Shown: positions 11,241 through 25,182 of the stretch, one piece after another | Layout: the number at the start of each line of letters is the position of its first letter | How positions within the stretch are numbered: the stretch's first letter is position 1 | Origin: Eledone cirrhosa | Lineage: Eukaryota; Mollusca; Cephalopoda; Octopoda; Eledonidae | Assembly (NCBI GenBank): GCA_964016885.1 | Contig: OZ024740.1 | Span: forward strand, 296,428,670-296,492,669 | DNA: 64,000 nucleotides | Direction: 5' to 3' | The notes under the pieces: generated by a model | The model's input: the letters and a program-made list of their open reading frames with translations, nothing else | Database searches by the model: none | Told to the model about the DNA's origin: nothing | Position numbers and translations under genes: made by a program

Positions 11241-14200
11241 TTATTTGGGTGATCCAGTTTTTTTTTGGGTGATCCATTTTTTATTTGGGGGATCCATTTT
11301 TTATTTGTTGGATCCATTTTTTATTTGGGGGATCCATTTTTTATTTGGGGGATCCATTTTTTATTTGGGGGATCCATTTTTTATTTGGGGGATCCATTTT
11401 TTATTTGGGTGATCCATTTTTTATTTGGGGGATCCATTTTTTGTTTAGCTGATCCATTTTTTAGTTGGGTGATCCATTTTTATTTGGGGGATCCATTTTT
11501 TATTTGTGTGATCCATTTTTTATTTGGCGGATCCATTTTTATTTGGGGGATCCATTTTTTATTTGTGTGATCCATTTTTTATTTGGCAGATCCATTTTTT
11601 ATTTGGGGGATCCATTTTTTATTTGGGTGATCCATTTTTTATTTGGGGGATCCATTTTTTATTTGGGTGATCCATTTTTTATTTGGGGGATCCATTTTTT
11701 ATTTGGGTGATCCATTTTTTATTTGGGTGATCCATATTTTATTTGGGTGATCCATTTTTTATTTGGGGGATCCATTTTTTATTTGGGTAATCCAATTTTT
11801 TATTTGGGTGATCCATTTTTTATTTGGGTGATCCATTTTTTATTTGAGTGATCCATTTTTTAATTGGGGGATCCATTTTTTATTTGGGTGATCCATTTCT
11901 GATTTGGGTGATCCATTTTTTATTTGGGGGATCCATTTTTTATTTGGGTGATCCATTTTTTATTTGGGGGATCCATTTTTTATTTGGGAGATCCATTTTT
12001 GATTTGGGTGATCCATTTTTTATTTGGGTGATTCATTTTTTATTTGTTGGATCCATTTTTTATTTGCGGGATCCATTTTTATTTGGGGGACCCTATTTTT
12101 ATTTGGGGGATCCATTTTACATTTGGGTAATCCATTTTTTATTTGGGTGATCCATTTTTTATTTGGTGGATCCATTTTTTATTTGGGGTATCCATTTTTT
12201 ATTTGGGTGATCCATTCTTTATTTGGGGGATCCATTTTTTATTTGGGTGATCCATTTTTTATTTGGGTGATCCATTTTTTATTTGGGTGATCCATTTTTT
12301 ATTTGTTGGATCCATTTTTTATTTGGGGGATCCATTTTTTATTTGGGGGTTCCATTTTTTATTTGGGGGATCCATTTTACATTTGGGTGATCCATTTTTT
12401 ATTTGGGTGATCCATTTTTTATTTGGGGGATCCATTTTTTATTTGGGTGATCCATTTTTTATTTGGGTGATCCAGTTTTTGTTTGGGTGATCCATTTTTT
12501 ATTTGGGGTATCCATTTTTTATTTGGGTGATCCATTTTTTATTTGTTGGATCCATTTTTTATTTGGGGGATCCATTTTTTATTTGGGGGTTCCATTTTTT
12601 ATTTGGGGGATCCATTTTACACTTGGGTGATCCATTTTTTATTTGGGTGATCCATTTTTTATTTGGGGGATCCATTTTTTATTTGGGGGATCCATTTTTT
12701 ATTTGGGGGTTCCATTTTTTATTTGGGTGATCCATTTTTTATTTGGGGGATCCATTTTTTATTTAGGTGATCCATTTTTTAGTTGGGTGATCCATTTTTA
12801 TTTGGGGGATCCATTTTTTATTTGTGTGATCCATTTTTTATTTGGCGGATCCATTTTTTATTTGGAGGATCCATTTTTTATTTGGGGATCCATTTTTTAT
12901 TTAGGTGATCCATTTTTTAGTTGGGTGATCCATTTTTATTTGGTGGATCCATTTTTTATTTGTGTGATCCATTTTTTATTTGGCGGATCCATTTTTATTT
13001 GGGGGATCCATTTTTTATTTGTGTGATCCATTTTTTATTTGGCAGATCCATTTTTTATTTGGGGGAACCATTTTTTATTTGGGTGATCCATTTTTTATTT
13101 GGCGGATCCATTTTTTATTTGGGTGATCCATTTTTTATTTGGGGGATCCATTTTTTATTTGGGTGATCCATTTTTTATTTGGGTGATCCATTTTTGATTT
13201 GGGTGATCCATTTTTTATTTGGGGGATCCATTTTTTATTTGGGGGATCTATTTTTATTTGGGGGACCCTATTTTTATTTGGGGGATCCATTTTACATTTG
13301 GGTGATCCATTTTTTATTTGGGTGATCCATTTTTTATTTGGTGGATCCATTTTTTATTTGGGGTATCCATTTTTTATTTGGGTGATCCATTTTTTATTTG
13401 GGGGATCCATTTTTTATTTGGGTGATCCATTTTTTATTTGGGTGATCCATTTTTTATTTGGGTGATCCATTTTTTATTTGTTGGATCCATTTTTTATTTG
13501 GGGGATCCATTTTTTATTTGGGGGTTCCATTTTTTATTTGGGGGATCCATTTTACATTTGGGTGATCCATTTTTTATTTGGGTGATCCATTTTTTATTTG
13601 GGGGATCCATTTTTTATTTGGGTGATCCATTTTTTATTTGGGTGATCCAGTTTTTGTTTGGGTGATCCATTTTTTATTTGGGGGATCCATTTTTTATTTG
13701 GGTGATCCATTTTTTATTTGTTGGATCCATTTTTTATTTGGGGGATCCATTTTTTATTTGGGGGATCCATTTTTTATTTGGGTGATCCATTTTTTATTTG
13801 GGGGATCCATTTTTTATTTAGGTGATCCATTTTTTAGTTGGGTGATCCATTTTTTGGGGGGGGGATCCATTTTTTATTTGTGTGATCCATTTTTTATTTG
13901 GCGGATCCATTTTTATTTGGGGGATCCATTTTTTATTTGTGTGATCCATTTTTTATTTGGCAGATCCATTTTTTATTTGGGGGATCCATTTTTTATTTGG
14001 GTGATCCATTTTTTATTTGGGGGATCCATTTTTTATTTGGGTGATCCATTTTTTATTTGGGTGATCCAGTTTTTGTTTGGATGATCCATTTTTTATTTGG
14101 GGGATCCATTTTTTATTTGGGTGATCCATTTTTTATTTGTTGGAGCCATTTTTTATTTGGGGGAACCATTTTTTATTTGGGGGTTCCATTTTTATTTGGG

Positions 14201-14430
14201 GGATCCATTTTACATTTGGGTGATCCATTTTTTATTTGGGTGATCCATTTTTTATTTGGGGGATCCATTTTTTATTTAGGGGATCCATTTTTTATTTGGG
14301 GGTTCCATTTTTTATTTGGGTGATCCATTTTTTATTTGGGGGATCCATTTTTTATTTAGGTGATCCATTTTTTAGTTGGGTGATCCATTTTTATTTGGGG
14401 GATCCATTTTTTATTTGTGTGATCCATTTT
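11241..14430 (+). repeat. ~3.3-kb HOR, copy 2 with a 120-bp deletion
   Basis: Second copy of the preceding unit. It is shorter by two or three monomer-sized steps near its start (offset falls from 3,349 to 3,309) and by six monomers near 13,220. A poly-G monomer at 13,856 pairs with 10,666 in copy 1 but is one G longer. Variant order is otherwise the same. Confidence 0.78.
13856..13864 (+). repeat. Poly-G monomer, 9 G
   Basis: T6 then nine G; counterpart of 10,666 in the second 3.3-kb copy. Confidence 0.9.
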
Positions 14431-14789
14431 TTATTTGGCGGATCCATTTTTTATTTGGGGGATCCATTTTTTATTTGGGGATCCATTTTTTATTTAGGTG
14501 ATCCATTTTTTAGTTGGGTGATCCATTTTTATTTGGGGGATCCATTTTTTATTTGTGTGATCCATTTTTTATTTGGCGTATCCATTTTTATTTGGGGGAT
14601 CCATTTCTTATTTGTGTGATCCATTTTTTATTTGGCAGATCCATTTTTTATTTGGGGGATCCATTTTTTATTTGGGTGATCCATTTTTTATTTGGGGGAT
14701 CCATTTTTTATTTGGGTGATACATTTTTTATTTGGGGGATCCATTTTTTATTTGGGTGATCCATTTTTTATTTGGGTGATCCATATTTT
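14431..14789 (+). repeat. Linker segment between HOR families
   Basis: Forward monomers with TTTAGTTGGG, TTTGTGTG, TTTGGCGTATCC and TTTGGCAG in sequence. The same order is found near 29,132-29,420, 33,254-33,540, 39,513-39,800 and 44,943-45,230, so it is part of a widely dispersed subunit, not unique DNA. Confidence 0.7.
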
Positions 14790-16422
14790 ATTTGGGTGAT
14801 CCATTTTTTATTTGGGGGATCCATTTTTTATTAGGGTGATCCAATTTTTTATTTGGGTGATCCATTTTTCATTTGGGTGATCCATTTTTTATTTGGGTGA
14901 TCCATTTTTTATTTGGGGGATCCATTTTTTATTTGGGTGATCCATTTTTGATTTGGGTGATCCATTTTTTATTTGGGGGATCCATTTTTTATTTGGGTGA
15001 TCCATTTTTTATTTGGGGGATCCATTTTTTATTTGGGAGATCCATTTTTGATTTGGGTGATCCATTTTTTATTTGGGTGATTCATTTTTTATTTGTTGGA
15101 TCCATTTTTTATTTGGGGGATCCATTTTTATTTGGGGGACCCTATTTTTATTTGGGGGATCCATTTTACATTTGAGTGATCCATTTTTTATTTGGGTGAT
15201 CCATTTTTTATTTGGTGGATCCATTTTTTATTTGGGGTATCCATTTTTTATTTGGGTGATCCATTTTTTATTTGGGGGATCCATTTTTTATTTGGGTTAT
15301 CCATTTTTTATTTGGGTGATCCATTTTTTATTTGGGTGATCCATTTTTTATTTGTTGGATCCATTTTTTATTTGGGGGATCCATTTTTTATTTGGGGGTT
15401 CCATTTTTTATTTGGGGGATCCATTTTACATTTCGGTGATCCATTTTTTATTTGGGTGATCCATTTTTTATTTGGGGGATCCATTTTTTATTTGGGTGAT
15501 CCATTTTTTATTTGGGTGATCCAGTTTTTGTTTGGGTGATCCATTTTTTATTTGGGGGATCCATTTTTCATTTGGGTGATCCATTTTTTATTTGTTGGAT
15601 CCATTTTTTATTTGGGGGATCCATTTTTTATTTGGGGGTTCCATTTTTTATTTGGGGGATCCATTTTACATTTGGGTGATCCATTTTTTATTTGGGTGAC
15701 CCATTTTTTATTCGGGGGATCCATTTTTTATTTGGGGGATCCATTTTTTATTTGGGGGTTCCATTTTTTATTTGGGTGATCCATTTTTTATTTGGGGGAT
15801 CCATTTTTTATTTAGGTGATCCATTTTTTAGTTGGGTGATCCATTATTATTTGGGGGATCCATTTTTTATTTGTGTGATCCATTTTTTATTTGGCGGATC
15901 CATTTTTTATTTGGGCGATCCATTTTTTATTTGGGTGATCCATTTTTTATTTGGGGTATCCATTTTTTATTAGGGTGATACATTTTTTATTTGGGGGATC
16001 CATTTTTTATTTGGGTGATCCATTTTTTATTTGGGTGATCCATATTTTATTTGCGTGATCCATTTTTTATTTGGGTGATCCATTTTTTATTTGGGTGATC
16101 CATTTTTTATTTGGGGGATCCATTTTTTATTTGGGTGATCCATTTTTTATTTGGGTGATCCATTTTTTATTTGGGGGATCCATTTTTTATTTGGGTGATC
16201 CATTTTTTATTTGGGGGATCCAGTTTTTGTTTGGGTGATCCATTTTTTATTTGGGGGATCCATTTTTTATTTGGGTGATCCATATTTTATTTAGGGGATC
16301 CATTTTTTATTTGGGTGATCCATTTTTTATTTGGGTGATCCATTTTTTATTTGGGTGATCCATTTTTTATTTTGGGGATCTATTTTTTATTTGGGTGATC
16401 CATTTTTTATTTGGGGGATCCA

Positions 16423-16432
16423 TTTTTTTTTT
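16423..16432 (+). repeat. Poly-T monomer, 10 T
   Basis: Ten T followed by GGTGATCC; same at 19,238, 21,014 and 23,829. Confidence 0.88.
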
Positions 16433-18997
16433 GGTGATCCATTTTTTATTTGGGGATCCATTTTTTATTTGGGGGATCCATTTTTTATTTGGGTGATCCA
16501 TTTTTTATTTGGGGGATCCATTTTTTATTTGGGTGATCCATTTTTAATTTGGGGATCCATTTTTTATTTGGGTGATCCATTTTTTATTTGGGGGATCCAT
16601 TTTTTATATGGGTGATCCATTTTTTATTTGGGGGATCCATTTTGTATTTGGGTGATCCATTTTTTATTTGGGGGATCCATTTTTTATTTGGGGGATCCAT
16701 TTTTTATTTGGGTGATCCACATTTTATTTGGGTGATCCAATTTTTATTTGAGGGATCCATTTTTTATTTGGGTGATCCATTTTTTATTTGGGTGATCCAT
16801 TTTTTATTTGGGTGATCCATTTTCTATTTGGGTGATCCATTTTTTATTTGGGGTTTCCATTTTTTATTTGGATGATCCATTTTTTATTTGGGGGATCCAT
16901 TTTTTATTTGGGCGATCCAATTTTTATTTGGGTGATCCATTTTTTTATTGGGCGATCCATTTTTTATTTGGGTGATCCATTTTTTATTTGGGGGATCCAT
17001 TATTTATTTGTGTGATCCATTTTATATTTGGGGGATCCATTTTTTATTTGGGTGATCCATTTTTTATTTTGGAGATCCATTTTTTATTTGGGGGATCCAT
17101 TTTTTATTTGGGTGATCCATTTTTTATTTGGGTGATCCATTTTTTATTTGTTGGATCCATTTTTTATTTGGGGGATCCATTTTTTATTTGGGGGCTCCAT
17201 TTTTTATTTGGGGGATCCATTTTACATTTGGGTGATCCATTTTTTATTTGGGTGATCCATTTTTTATTTGGCGGATCCATTTTTATTTGGGGGATCCATT
17301 TTTTATTTGTGTGATCCATTTTTTATTTGGCAGATCCATTTTTTATTTGGGGGATCCATTTTTTATTTGGGTGATCCATTTTTTATTTGGGGGATCCATT
17401 TTTTATTTGGGTGATCCATTTTTTATTTGGGTGATCCAGTTTTTGTTTGGATGATCCATTTTTTATTTGGGGGATCCATTTTTTATTTGGGTGATCCATT
17501 TTTTATTTGTTGGATCCATTTTTTATTTGGGGGATCCATTTTTTATTTGGGGGTTCCATTTTTTATTTGGGGGATCCATTTTACATTTGGGTGATCCATT
17601 TTTTATTTGGGTGATCCATTTTTTATTTGGGGGATCCATTTTTTATTTGGGTGATACATTTTTTATTTGGGGGATCCATTTTTTATTTGGGTGATCCATT
17701 TTTTATTTGGGTGATCCATATTTTATTTGGGTGATCCATTTTTTATTTGGGGGATCCATTTTTTATTAGGGTGATCCAATTTTTTATTTGGGTGATCCAT
17801 TTTTTATTTGGGTGATCCATTTTTTATTTGGGTGATCCATTTTTTATTTGGGGGATCCATTTTTTATTTGGGTGATCCATTTTTGATTTGGGTGATCCAT
17901 TTTTTATTTGGGGGATCCATTTTTTATTTGGGTGATCCATTTTTTATTTGGGGGATCCATTTTTTATTTGGGAGATCCATTTTTGATTTGGGTGATCCAT
18001 TTTTTATTTGGGTGATTCATTTTTTATTTGTTGGATCCATTTTTTATTTGGGGGATCCATTTTTATTTGGGGGACCCTATTTTTATTTGGGGGATCCATT
18101 TTACATTTGGGTGATCCATTTTTTATTTGGGTGATCCATTTTTTATTTGGTGGATCCATTTTTTATTTGGGGTATCCATTTTTTATTTGGGTGATCCATT
18201 TTTTATTTGGGGGATCCATTTTTTATTTGGGTTATCCATTTTTTATTTGGGTGATCCATTTTTTATTTGGGTGATCCATTTTTTATTTGTTGGATCCATT
18301 TTTAATTTGGGGGATCCATTTTTTATTTGGGGGTTCCATTTTTTATTTGGGGGATCCATTTTACATTTGGGTGATCCATTTTTTATTTGGGTGATCCATT
18401 TTTTATTTGGGGGATCCATTTTTTATTTGGGTGATCCATTTTTTATTTGGGTGATCCAGTTTTTGTTTGGGTGATCCATTTTTTATTTGGGGGATCCATT
18501 TTTCATTTGGGTGACCCATTTTTTATTCGGGGGATCCATTTTTTATTTGGGGGATCCATTTTTTATTTGGGGGTTCCATTTTTTATTTGGGTGATCCATT
18601 TTTTATTTGGGGGATCCATTTTTTATTTAGGTGATCCATTTTTTAGTTGGGTGATCCATTTTTATTTGGGGGATCCATTTTTTATTTGTGTGATCCATTT
18701 TTTATTTGGCGGATCCATTTTTTATTTGGGGGATCCATTTTTTATTTGGGTGATCCATTTTTTATTTGGGGTATCCATTTTTTATTAGGGTGATACATTT
18801 TTTATTTGGGGGATCCATTTTTTATTTGGGTGATCCATTTTTTATTTGGGTGATCCATATTTTATTTGCGTGATCCATTTTTTATTTGGGTGATCCATTT
18901 TTTATTTGGGTGATCCATTTTTTATTTGGGGGATCCATTTTTTATTTGGGTGATCCATTTTTTATTTGGGTGATCCATTTTTTATTTGGGGGATCCA

Positions 18998-19006
18998 TTT
19001 TTTTTT
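18998..19006 (+). repeat. Poly-T monomer, 9 T before GGGG
   Basis: Nine T followed by GGGGTGATCC; the only match is 23,589, exactly 4,591 bp downstream. Confidence 0.88.
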
Positions 19007-19237
19007 GGGGTGATCCATTTTTTATTTGGGGGATCCAGTTTTTGTTTGGGTGATCCATTTTTTATTTGGGGGATCCATTTTTTATTTGGGTGATCCATAT
19101 TTTATTTAGGGGATCCATTTTTTATTTGGGTGATCCATTTTTTATTTGGGTGATCCATTTTTTATTTGGGTGATCCATTTTTTATTTTGGGGATCTATTT
19201 TTTATTTGGGTGATCCATTTTTTATTTGGGGGATCCA

Positions 19238-19247
19238 TTTTTTTTTT
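19238..19247 (+). repeat. Poly-T monomer, 10 T
   Basis: Ten T followed by GGTGATCC, 2,815 bp after 16,423. Confidence 0.88.
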
Positions 19248-21013
19248 GGTGATCCATTTTTTATTTGGGGATCCATTTTTTATTTGGGGGATCCATTTTT
19301 TATTTGGGTGATCCATTTTTTATTTGGGGGATCCATTTTTTATTTGGGTGATCCATTTTTAATTTGGGGATCCATTTTTTATTTGGGTGATCCATTTTTT
19401 ATTTGGGGGATCCATTTTTTATTAGGGTGATCCAATTTTTTATTTGGGTGATCCATTTTTCATTTGGGTGATCCATTTTTTATTTGGGTGATCCATTTTT
19501 TATTTGGGGGATCCATTTTTTATTTGGGTGATCCATTTTTGATTTGGGTGATCCATTTTTTATTTGGGGGATCCATTTTTTATTTGGGTGATCCATTTTT
19601 TATTTGGGGGATCCATTTTTTATTTGGGAGATCCATTTTTGATTTGGGTGATCCATTTTTTATTTGGGTGATTCATTTTTTATTTGTTGGATCCATTTTT
19701 TATTTGGGGGATCCATTTTTATTTGGGGGACCCTATTTTTATTTGGGGGATCCATTTTACATTTGAGTGATCCATTTTTTATTTGGGTGATCCATTTTTT
19801 ATTTGGTGGATCCATTTTTTATTTGGGGTATCCATTTTTTATTTGGGTGATCCATTTTTTATTTGGGGGATCCATTTTTTATTTGGGTTATCCATTTTTT
19901 ATTTGGGTGATCCATTTTTTATTTGGGTGATCCATTTTTTATTTGTTGGATCCATTTTTTATTTGGGGGATCCATTTTTTATTTGGGGGTTCCATTTTTT
20001 ATTTGGGGGATCCATTTTACATTTGGGTGATCCATTTTTTATTTGGGTGATCCATTTTTTATTTGGGGGATCCATTTTTTATTTGGGTGATCCATTTTTT
20101 ATTTGGGTGATCCAGTTTTTGTTTGGGTGATCCATTTTTTATTTGGGGGATCCATTTTTCATTTGGGTGATCCATTTTTTATTTGTTGGATCCATTTTTT
20201 ATTTGGGGGATCCATTTTTTATTTGGGGGTTCCATTTTTTATTTGGGGGATCCATTTTACATTTGGGTGATCCATTTTTTATTTGGGTGACCCATTTTTT
20301 ATTCGGGGGATCCATTTTTTATTTGGGGGATCCATTTTTTATTTGGGGGTTCCATTTTTTATTTGGGTGATCCATTTTTTATTTGGGGGATCCATTTTTT
20401 ATTTAGGTGATCCATTTTTTAGTTGGGTGATCCATTATTATTTGGGGGATCCATTTTTTATTTGTGTGATCCATTTTTTATTTGGCGGATCCATTTTTTA
20501 TTTGGGCGATCCATTTTTTATTTGGGTGATCCATTTTTTATTTGGGGTATCCATTTTTTATTAGGGTGATACATTTTTTATTTGGGGGATCCATTTTTTA
20601 TTTGGGTGATCCATTTTTTATTTGGGTGATCCATATTTTATTTGCGTGATCCATTTTTTATTTGGGTGATCCATTTTTTATTTGGGTGATCCATTTTTTA
20701 TTTGGGGGATCCATTTTTTATTTGGGTGATCCATTTTTTATTTGGGTGATCCATTTTTTATTTGGGGGATCCATTTTTTATTTGGGTGATCCATTTTTTA
20801 TTTGGGGGATCCAGTTTTTGTTTGGGTGATCCATTTTTTATTTGGGGGATCCATTTTTTATTTGGGTGATCCATATTTTATTTAGGGGATCCATTTTTTA
20901 TTTGGGTGATCCATTTTTTATTTGGGTGATCCATTTTTTATTTGGGTGATCCATTTTTTATTTTGGGGATCTATTTTTTATTTGGGTGATCCATTTTTTA
21001 TTTGGGGGATCCA

Positions 21014-21023
21014 TTTTTTTTTT
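21014..21023 (+). repeat. Poly-T monomer, 10 T
   Basis: Ten T, 4,591 bp after 16,423. Confidence 0.88.
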
Positions 21024-23588
21024 GGTGATCCATTTTTTATTTGGGGATCCATTTTTTATTTGGGGGATCCATTTTTTATTTGGGTGATCCATTTTTTATT
21101 TGGGGGATCCATTTTTTATTTGGGTGATCCATTTTTAATTTGGGGATCCATTTTTTATTTGGGTGATCCATTTTTTATTTGGGGGATCCATTTTTTATAT
21201 GGGTGATCCATTTTTTATTTGGGGGATCCATTTTGTATTTGGGTGATCCATTTTTTATTTGGGGGATCCATTTTTTATTTGGGGGATCCATTTTTTATTT
21301 GGGTGATCCACATTTTATTTGGGTGATCCAATTTTTATTTGAGGGATCCATTTTTTATTTGGGTGATCCATTTTTTATTTGGGTGATCCATTTTTTATTT
21401 GGGTGATCCATTTTCTATTTGGGTGATCCATTTTTTATTTGGGGTTTCCATTTTTTATTTGGATGATCCATTTTTTATTTGGGGGATCCATTTTTTATTT
21501 GGGCGATCCAATTTTTATTTGGGTGATCCATTTTTTTATTGGGCGATCCATTTTTTATTTGGGTGATCCATTTTTTATTTGGGGGATCCATTATTTATTT
21601 GTGTGATCCATTTTATATTTGGGGGATCCATTTTTTATTTGGGTGATCCATTTTTTATTTTGGAGATCCATTTTTTATTTGGGGGATCCATTTTTTATTT
21701 GGGTGATCCATTTTTTATTTGGGTGATCCATTTTTTATTTGTTGGATCCATTTTTTATTTGGGGGATCCATTTTTTATTTGGGGGCTCCATTTTTTATTT
21801 GGGGGATCCATTTTACATTTGGGTGATCCATTTTTTATTTGGGTGATCCATTTTTTATTTGGCGGATCCATTTTTATTTGGGGGATCCATTTTTTATTTG
21901 TGTGATCCATTTTTTATTTGGCAGATCCATTTTTTATTTGGGGGATCCATTTTTTATTTGGGTGATCCATTTTTTATTTGGGGGATCCATTTTTTATTTG
22001 GGTGATCCATTTTTTATTTGGGTGATCCAGTTTTTGTTTGGATGATCCATTTTTTATTTGGGGGATCCATTTTTTATTTGGGTGATCCATTTTTTATTTG
22101 TTGGATCCATTTTTTATTTGGGGGATCCATTTTTTATTTGGGGGTTCCATTTTTTATTTGGGGGATCCATTTTACATTTGGGTGATCCATTTTTTATTTG
22201 GGTGATCCATTTTTTATTTGGGGGATCCATTTTTTATTTGGGTGATACATTTTTTATTTGGGGGATCCATTTTTTATTTGGGTGATCCATTTTTTATTTG
22301 GGTGATCCATATTTTATTTGGGTGATCCATTTTTTATTTGGGGGATCCATTTTTTATTAGGGTGATCCAATTTTTTATTTGGGTGATCCATTTTTTATTT
22401 GGGTGATCCATTTTTTATTTGGGTGATCCATTTTTTATTTGGGGGATCCATTTTTTATTTGGGTGATCCATTTTTGATTTGGGTGATCCATTTTTTATTT
22501 GGGGGATCCATTTTTTATTTGGGTGATCCATTTTTTATTTGGGGGATCCATTTTTTATTTGGGAGATCCATTTTTGATTTGGGTGATCCATTTTTTATTT
22601 GGGTGATTCATTTTTTATTTGTTGGATCCATTTTTTATTTGGGGGATCCATTTTTATTTGGGGGACCCTATTTTTATTTGGGGGATCCATTTTACATTTG
22701 GGTGATCCATTTTTTATTTGGGTGATCCATTTTTTATTTGGTGGATCCATTTTTTATTTGGGGTATCCATTTTTTATTTGGGTGATCCATTTTTTATTTG
22801 GGGGATCCATTTTTTATTTGGGTTATCCATTTTTTATTTGGGTGATCCATTTTTTATTTGGGTGATCCATTTTTTATTTGTTGGATCCATTTTTAATTTG
22901 GGGGATCCATTTTTTATTTGGGGGTTCCATTTTTTATTTGGGGGATCCATTTTACATTTGGGTGATCCATTTTTTATTTGGGTGATCCATTTTTTATTTG
23001 GGGGATCCATTTTTTATTTGGGTGATCCATTTTTTATTTGGGTGATCCAGTTTTTGTTTGGGTGATCCATTTTTTATTTGGGGGATCCATTTTTCATTTG
23101 GGTGACCCATTTTTTATTCGGGGGATCCATTTTTTATTTGGGGGATCCATTTTTTATTTGGGGGTTCCATTTTTTATTTGGGTGATCCATTTTTTATTTG
23201 GGGGATCCATTTTTTATTTAGGTGATCCATTTTTTAGTTGGGTGATCCATTTTTATTTGGGGGATCCATTTTTTATTTGTGTGATCCATTTTTTATTTGG
23301 CGGATCCATTTTTTATTTGGGGGATCCATTTTTTATTTGGGTGATCCATTTTTTATTTGGGGTATCCATTTTTTATTAGGGTGATACATTTTTTATTTGG
23401 GGGATCCATTTTTTATTTGGGTGATCCATTTTTTATTTGGGTGATCCATATTTTATTTGCGTGATCCATTTTTTATTTGGGTGATCCATTTTTTATTTGG
23501 GTGATCCATTTTTTATTTGGGGGATCCATTTTTTATTTGGGTGATCCATTTTTTATTTGGGTGATCCATTTTTTATTTGGGGGATCCA

Positions 23589-23597
23589 TTTTTTTTT
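23589..23597 (+). repeat. Poly-T monomer, 9 T before GGGG
   Basis: Counterpart of 18,998. Confidence 0.88.
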
Positions 23598-23828
23598 GGG
23601 GTGATCCATTTTTTATTTGGGGGATCCAGTTTTTGTTTGGGTGATCCATTTTTTATTTGGGGGATCCATTTTTTATTTGGGTGATCCATATTTTATTTAG
23701 GGGATCCATTTTTTATTTGGGTGATCCATTTTTTATTTGGGTGATCCATTTTTTATTTGGGTGATCCATTTTTTATTTTGGGGATCTATTTTTTATTTGG
23801 GTGATCCATTTTTTATTTGGGGGATCCA

Positions 23829-23838
23829 TTTTTTTTTT
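23829..23838 (+). repeat. Poly-T monomer, 10 T
   Basis: Ten T, 4,591 bp after 19,238. Confidence 0.88.
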
Positions 23839-24706
23839 GGTGATCCATTTTTTATTTGGGGATCCATTTTTTATTTGGGGGATCCATTTTTTATTTGGGT
23901 GATCCATTTTTTATTTGGGGGATCCATTTTTTATTTGGGTGATCCATTTTTAATTTGGGGATCCATTTTTTATTTGGGTGATCCATTTTTTATTTGGGGG
24001 ATCCATTTTTTATATGGGTGATCCATTTTTTATTTGGGGGATCCATTTTGTATTTGGGTGATCCATTTTTTATTTGGGGGATCCATTTTTTATTTGGGGG
24101 ATCCATTTTTTATTTGGGTGATCCACATTTTATTTGGGTGATCCAATTTTTATTTGAGGGATCCATTTTTTATTTGGGTGATCCATTTTTTATTTGGGTG
24201 ATCCATTTTTTATTTGGGTGATCCATTTTCTATTTGGGTGATCCATTTTTTATTTGGGGTTTCCATTTTTTATTTGGATGATCCATTTTTTATTTGGGGG
24301 ATCCATTTTTTATTTGGGCGATCCAATTTTTATTTGGGTGATCCATTTTTTTATTGGGCGATCCATTTTTTATTTGGGTGATCCATTTTTTATTTGGGGG
24401 ATCCATTATTTATTTGTGTGATCCATTTTATATTTGGGGGATCCATTTTTTATTTGGGTGATCCATTTTTTATTTTGGAGATCCATTTTTTATTTGGGGG
24501 ATCCATTTTTTATTTGGGTGATCCATTTTTTATTTGGGTGATCCATTTTTTATTTGTTGGATCCATTTTTTATTTGGGGTATCCATTTTTTATTTGGGGG
24601 CTCCATTTTTTATTTGGGGGATCCATTTTACATTTGGGTGATCCATTTTTTATTTGGGTGATCCATTTTTTATTTGGGGGTTCCATTTTTTATTTGGGGG
24701 ATCCAT

Positions 24707-24744
24707 CAAATAAAAAATGGATCCCCCAAATAAAAAATGGATCC
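24707..24744 (-). repeat. Inverted block, class S (2 monomers)
   Basis: Two reversed monomers joined by GATCCCCC. It lies 476 bp before an L2 block. First inverted block after about 21 kb of forward monomers. Confidence 0.93.
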
Positions 24745-25153
24745 ATTTTTTATTTGGGTGATCCATTTTTTATTTGGGGGATCCATTTTTTATTTGGGTG
24801 ATCCAGTTTTTGTTTGGGTGATCCATTTTTTATTTGGGGGATCCATTTTTTATTTGGGTGATCCATATTTTATTTAGGGGATCGATTTTTTATTTGGTGA
24901 TCCATTTTTTATTTGGGTGATCCATTCTTTATTTGGGTGATCCATTTTTTATTTTGGGGATCTATTTTTTATTTGGGTGATCCATTTTTTATTTGGGGAT
25001 CCATTTTTTATTTGGGTGATCCATTTTTTATTTGGGGGATCCATTTTTTATTTGGGGGATCCATTTTTTATTTGGGTGATCCATTTTTTATTTGGGGGAT
25101 CCATTTTTTATTTGGGTGATCCATTTTTTATTTGGGGGATCCATTTTTTATTT

Positions 25154-25161
25154 GGGGGGCC
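25154..25161 (+). repeat. GGGGGGCC monomer lacking GATC
   Basis: A rare junction in which GATCC is replaced by GGCC, 29 bp before an L2 inverted block. Confidence 0.9.
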
Positions 25162-25182
25162 ATTTTTTATTTGGGGATCCAT

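Larger units (their letters stand above)
14790..19380 (+). repeat. 4,591-bp HOR, copy 1
   Basis: Variant monomers at 14,873, 15,073, 15,552, 16,331, 16,588, 17,248, 17,808, 18,008, 18,447 and 19,146 all recur exactly 4,591 bp downstream, so no net indel separates the copies. The one difference I noticed is C at 15,434 against G at 20,025. Left edge: sequence upstream of about 14,790 differs from that upstream of 19,380. Inside the unit, about 15,692-16,560 is itself repeated at 18,507-19,375 (offset 2,815). Confidence 0.88.
19381..23971 (+). repeat. 4,591-bp HOR, copy 2
   Basis: Nearly identical tandem copy of the preceding unit. The inner 2,815-bp offset is also kept (20,922 to 23,737; 21,179 to 23,994; 21,579 to 24,394), and carries on past the copy end to about 24,660. 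All monomers are forward and no gene is seen. Confidence 0.88.

Noticed and set aside
13135..13350. Minus-strand reading frame of 71 codons with NKKWITQIKNGSPK repeats
   Set aside because: It is open only because 19-bp monomers shift the frame past the regular TAA. It has no non-repeat sequence and no counterpart conserved in frame.
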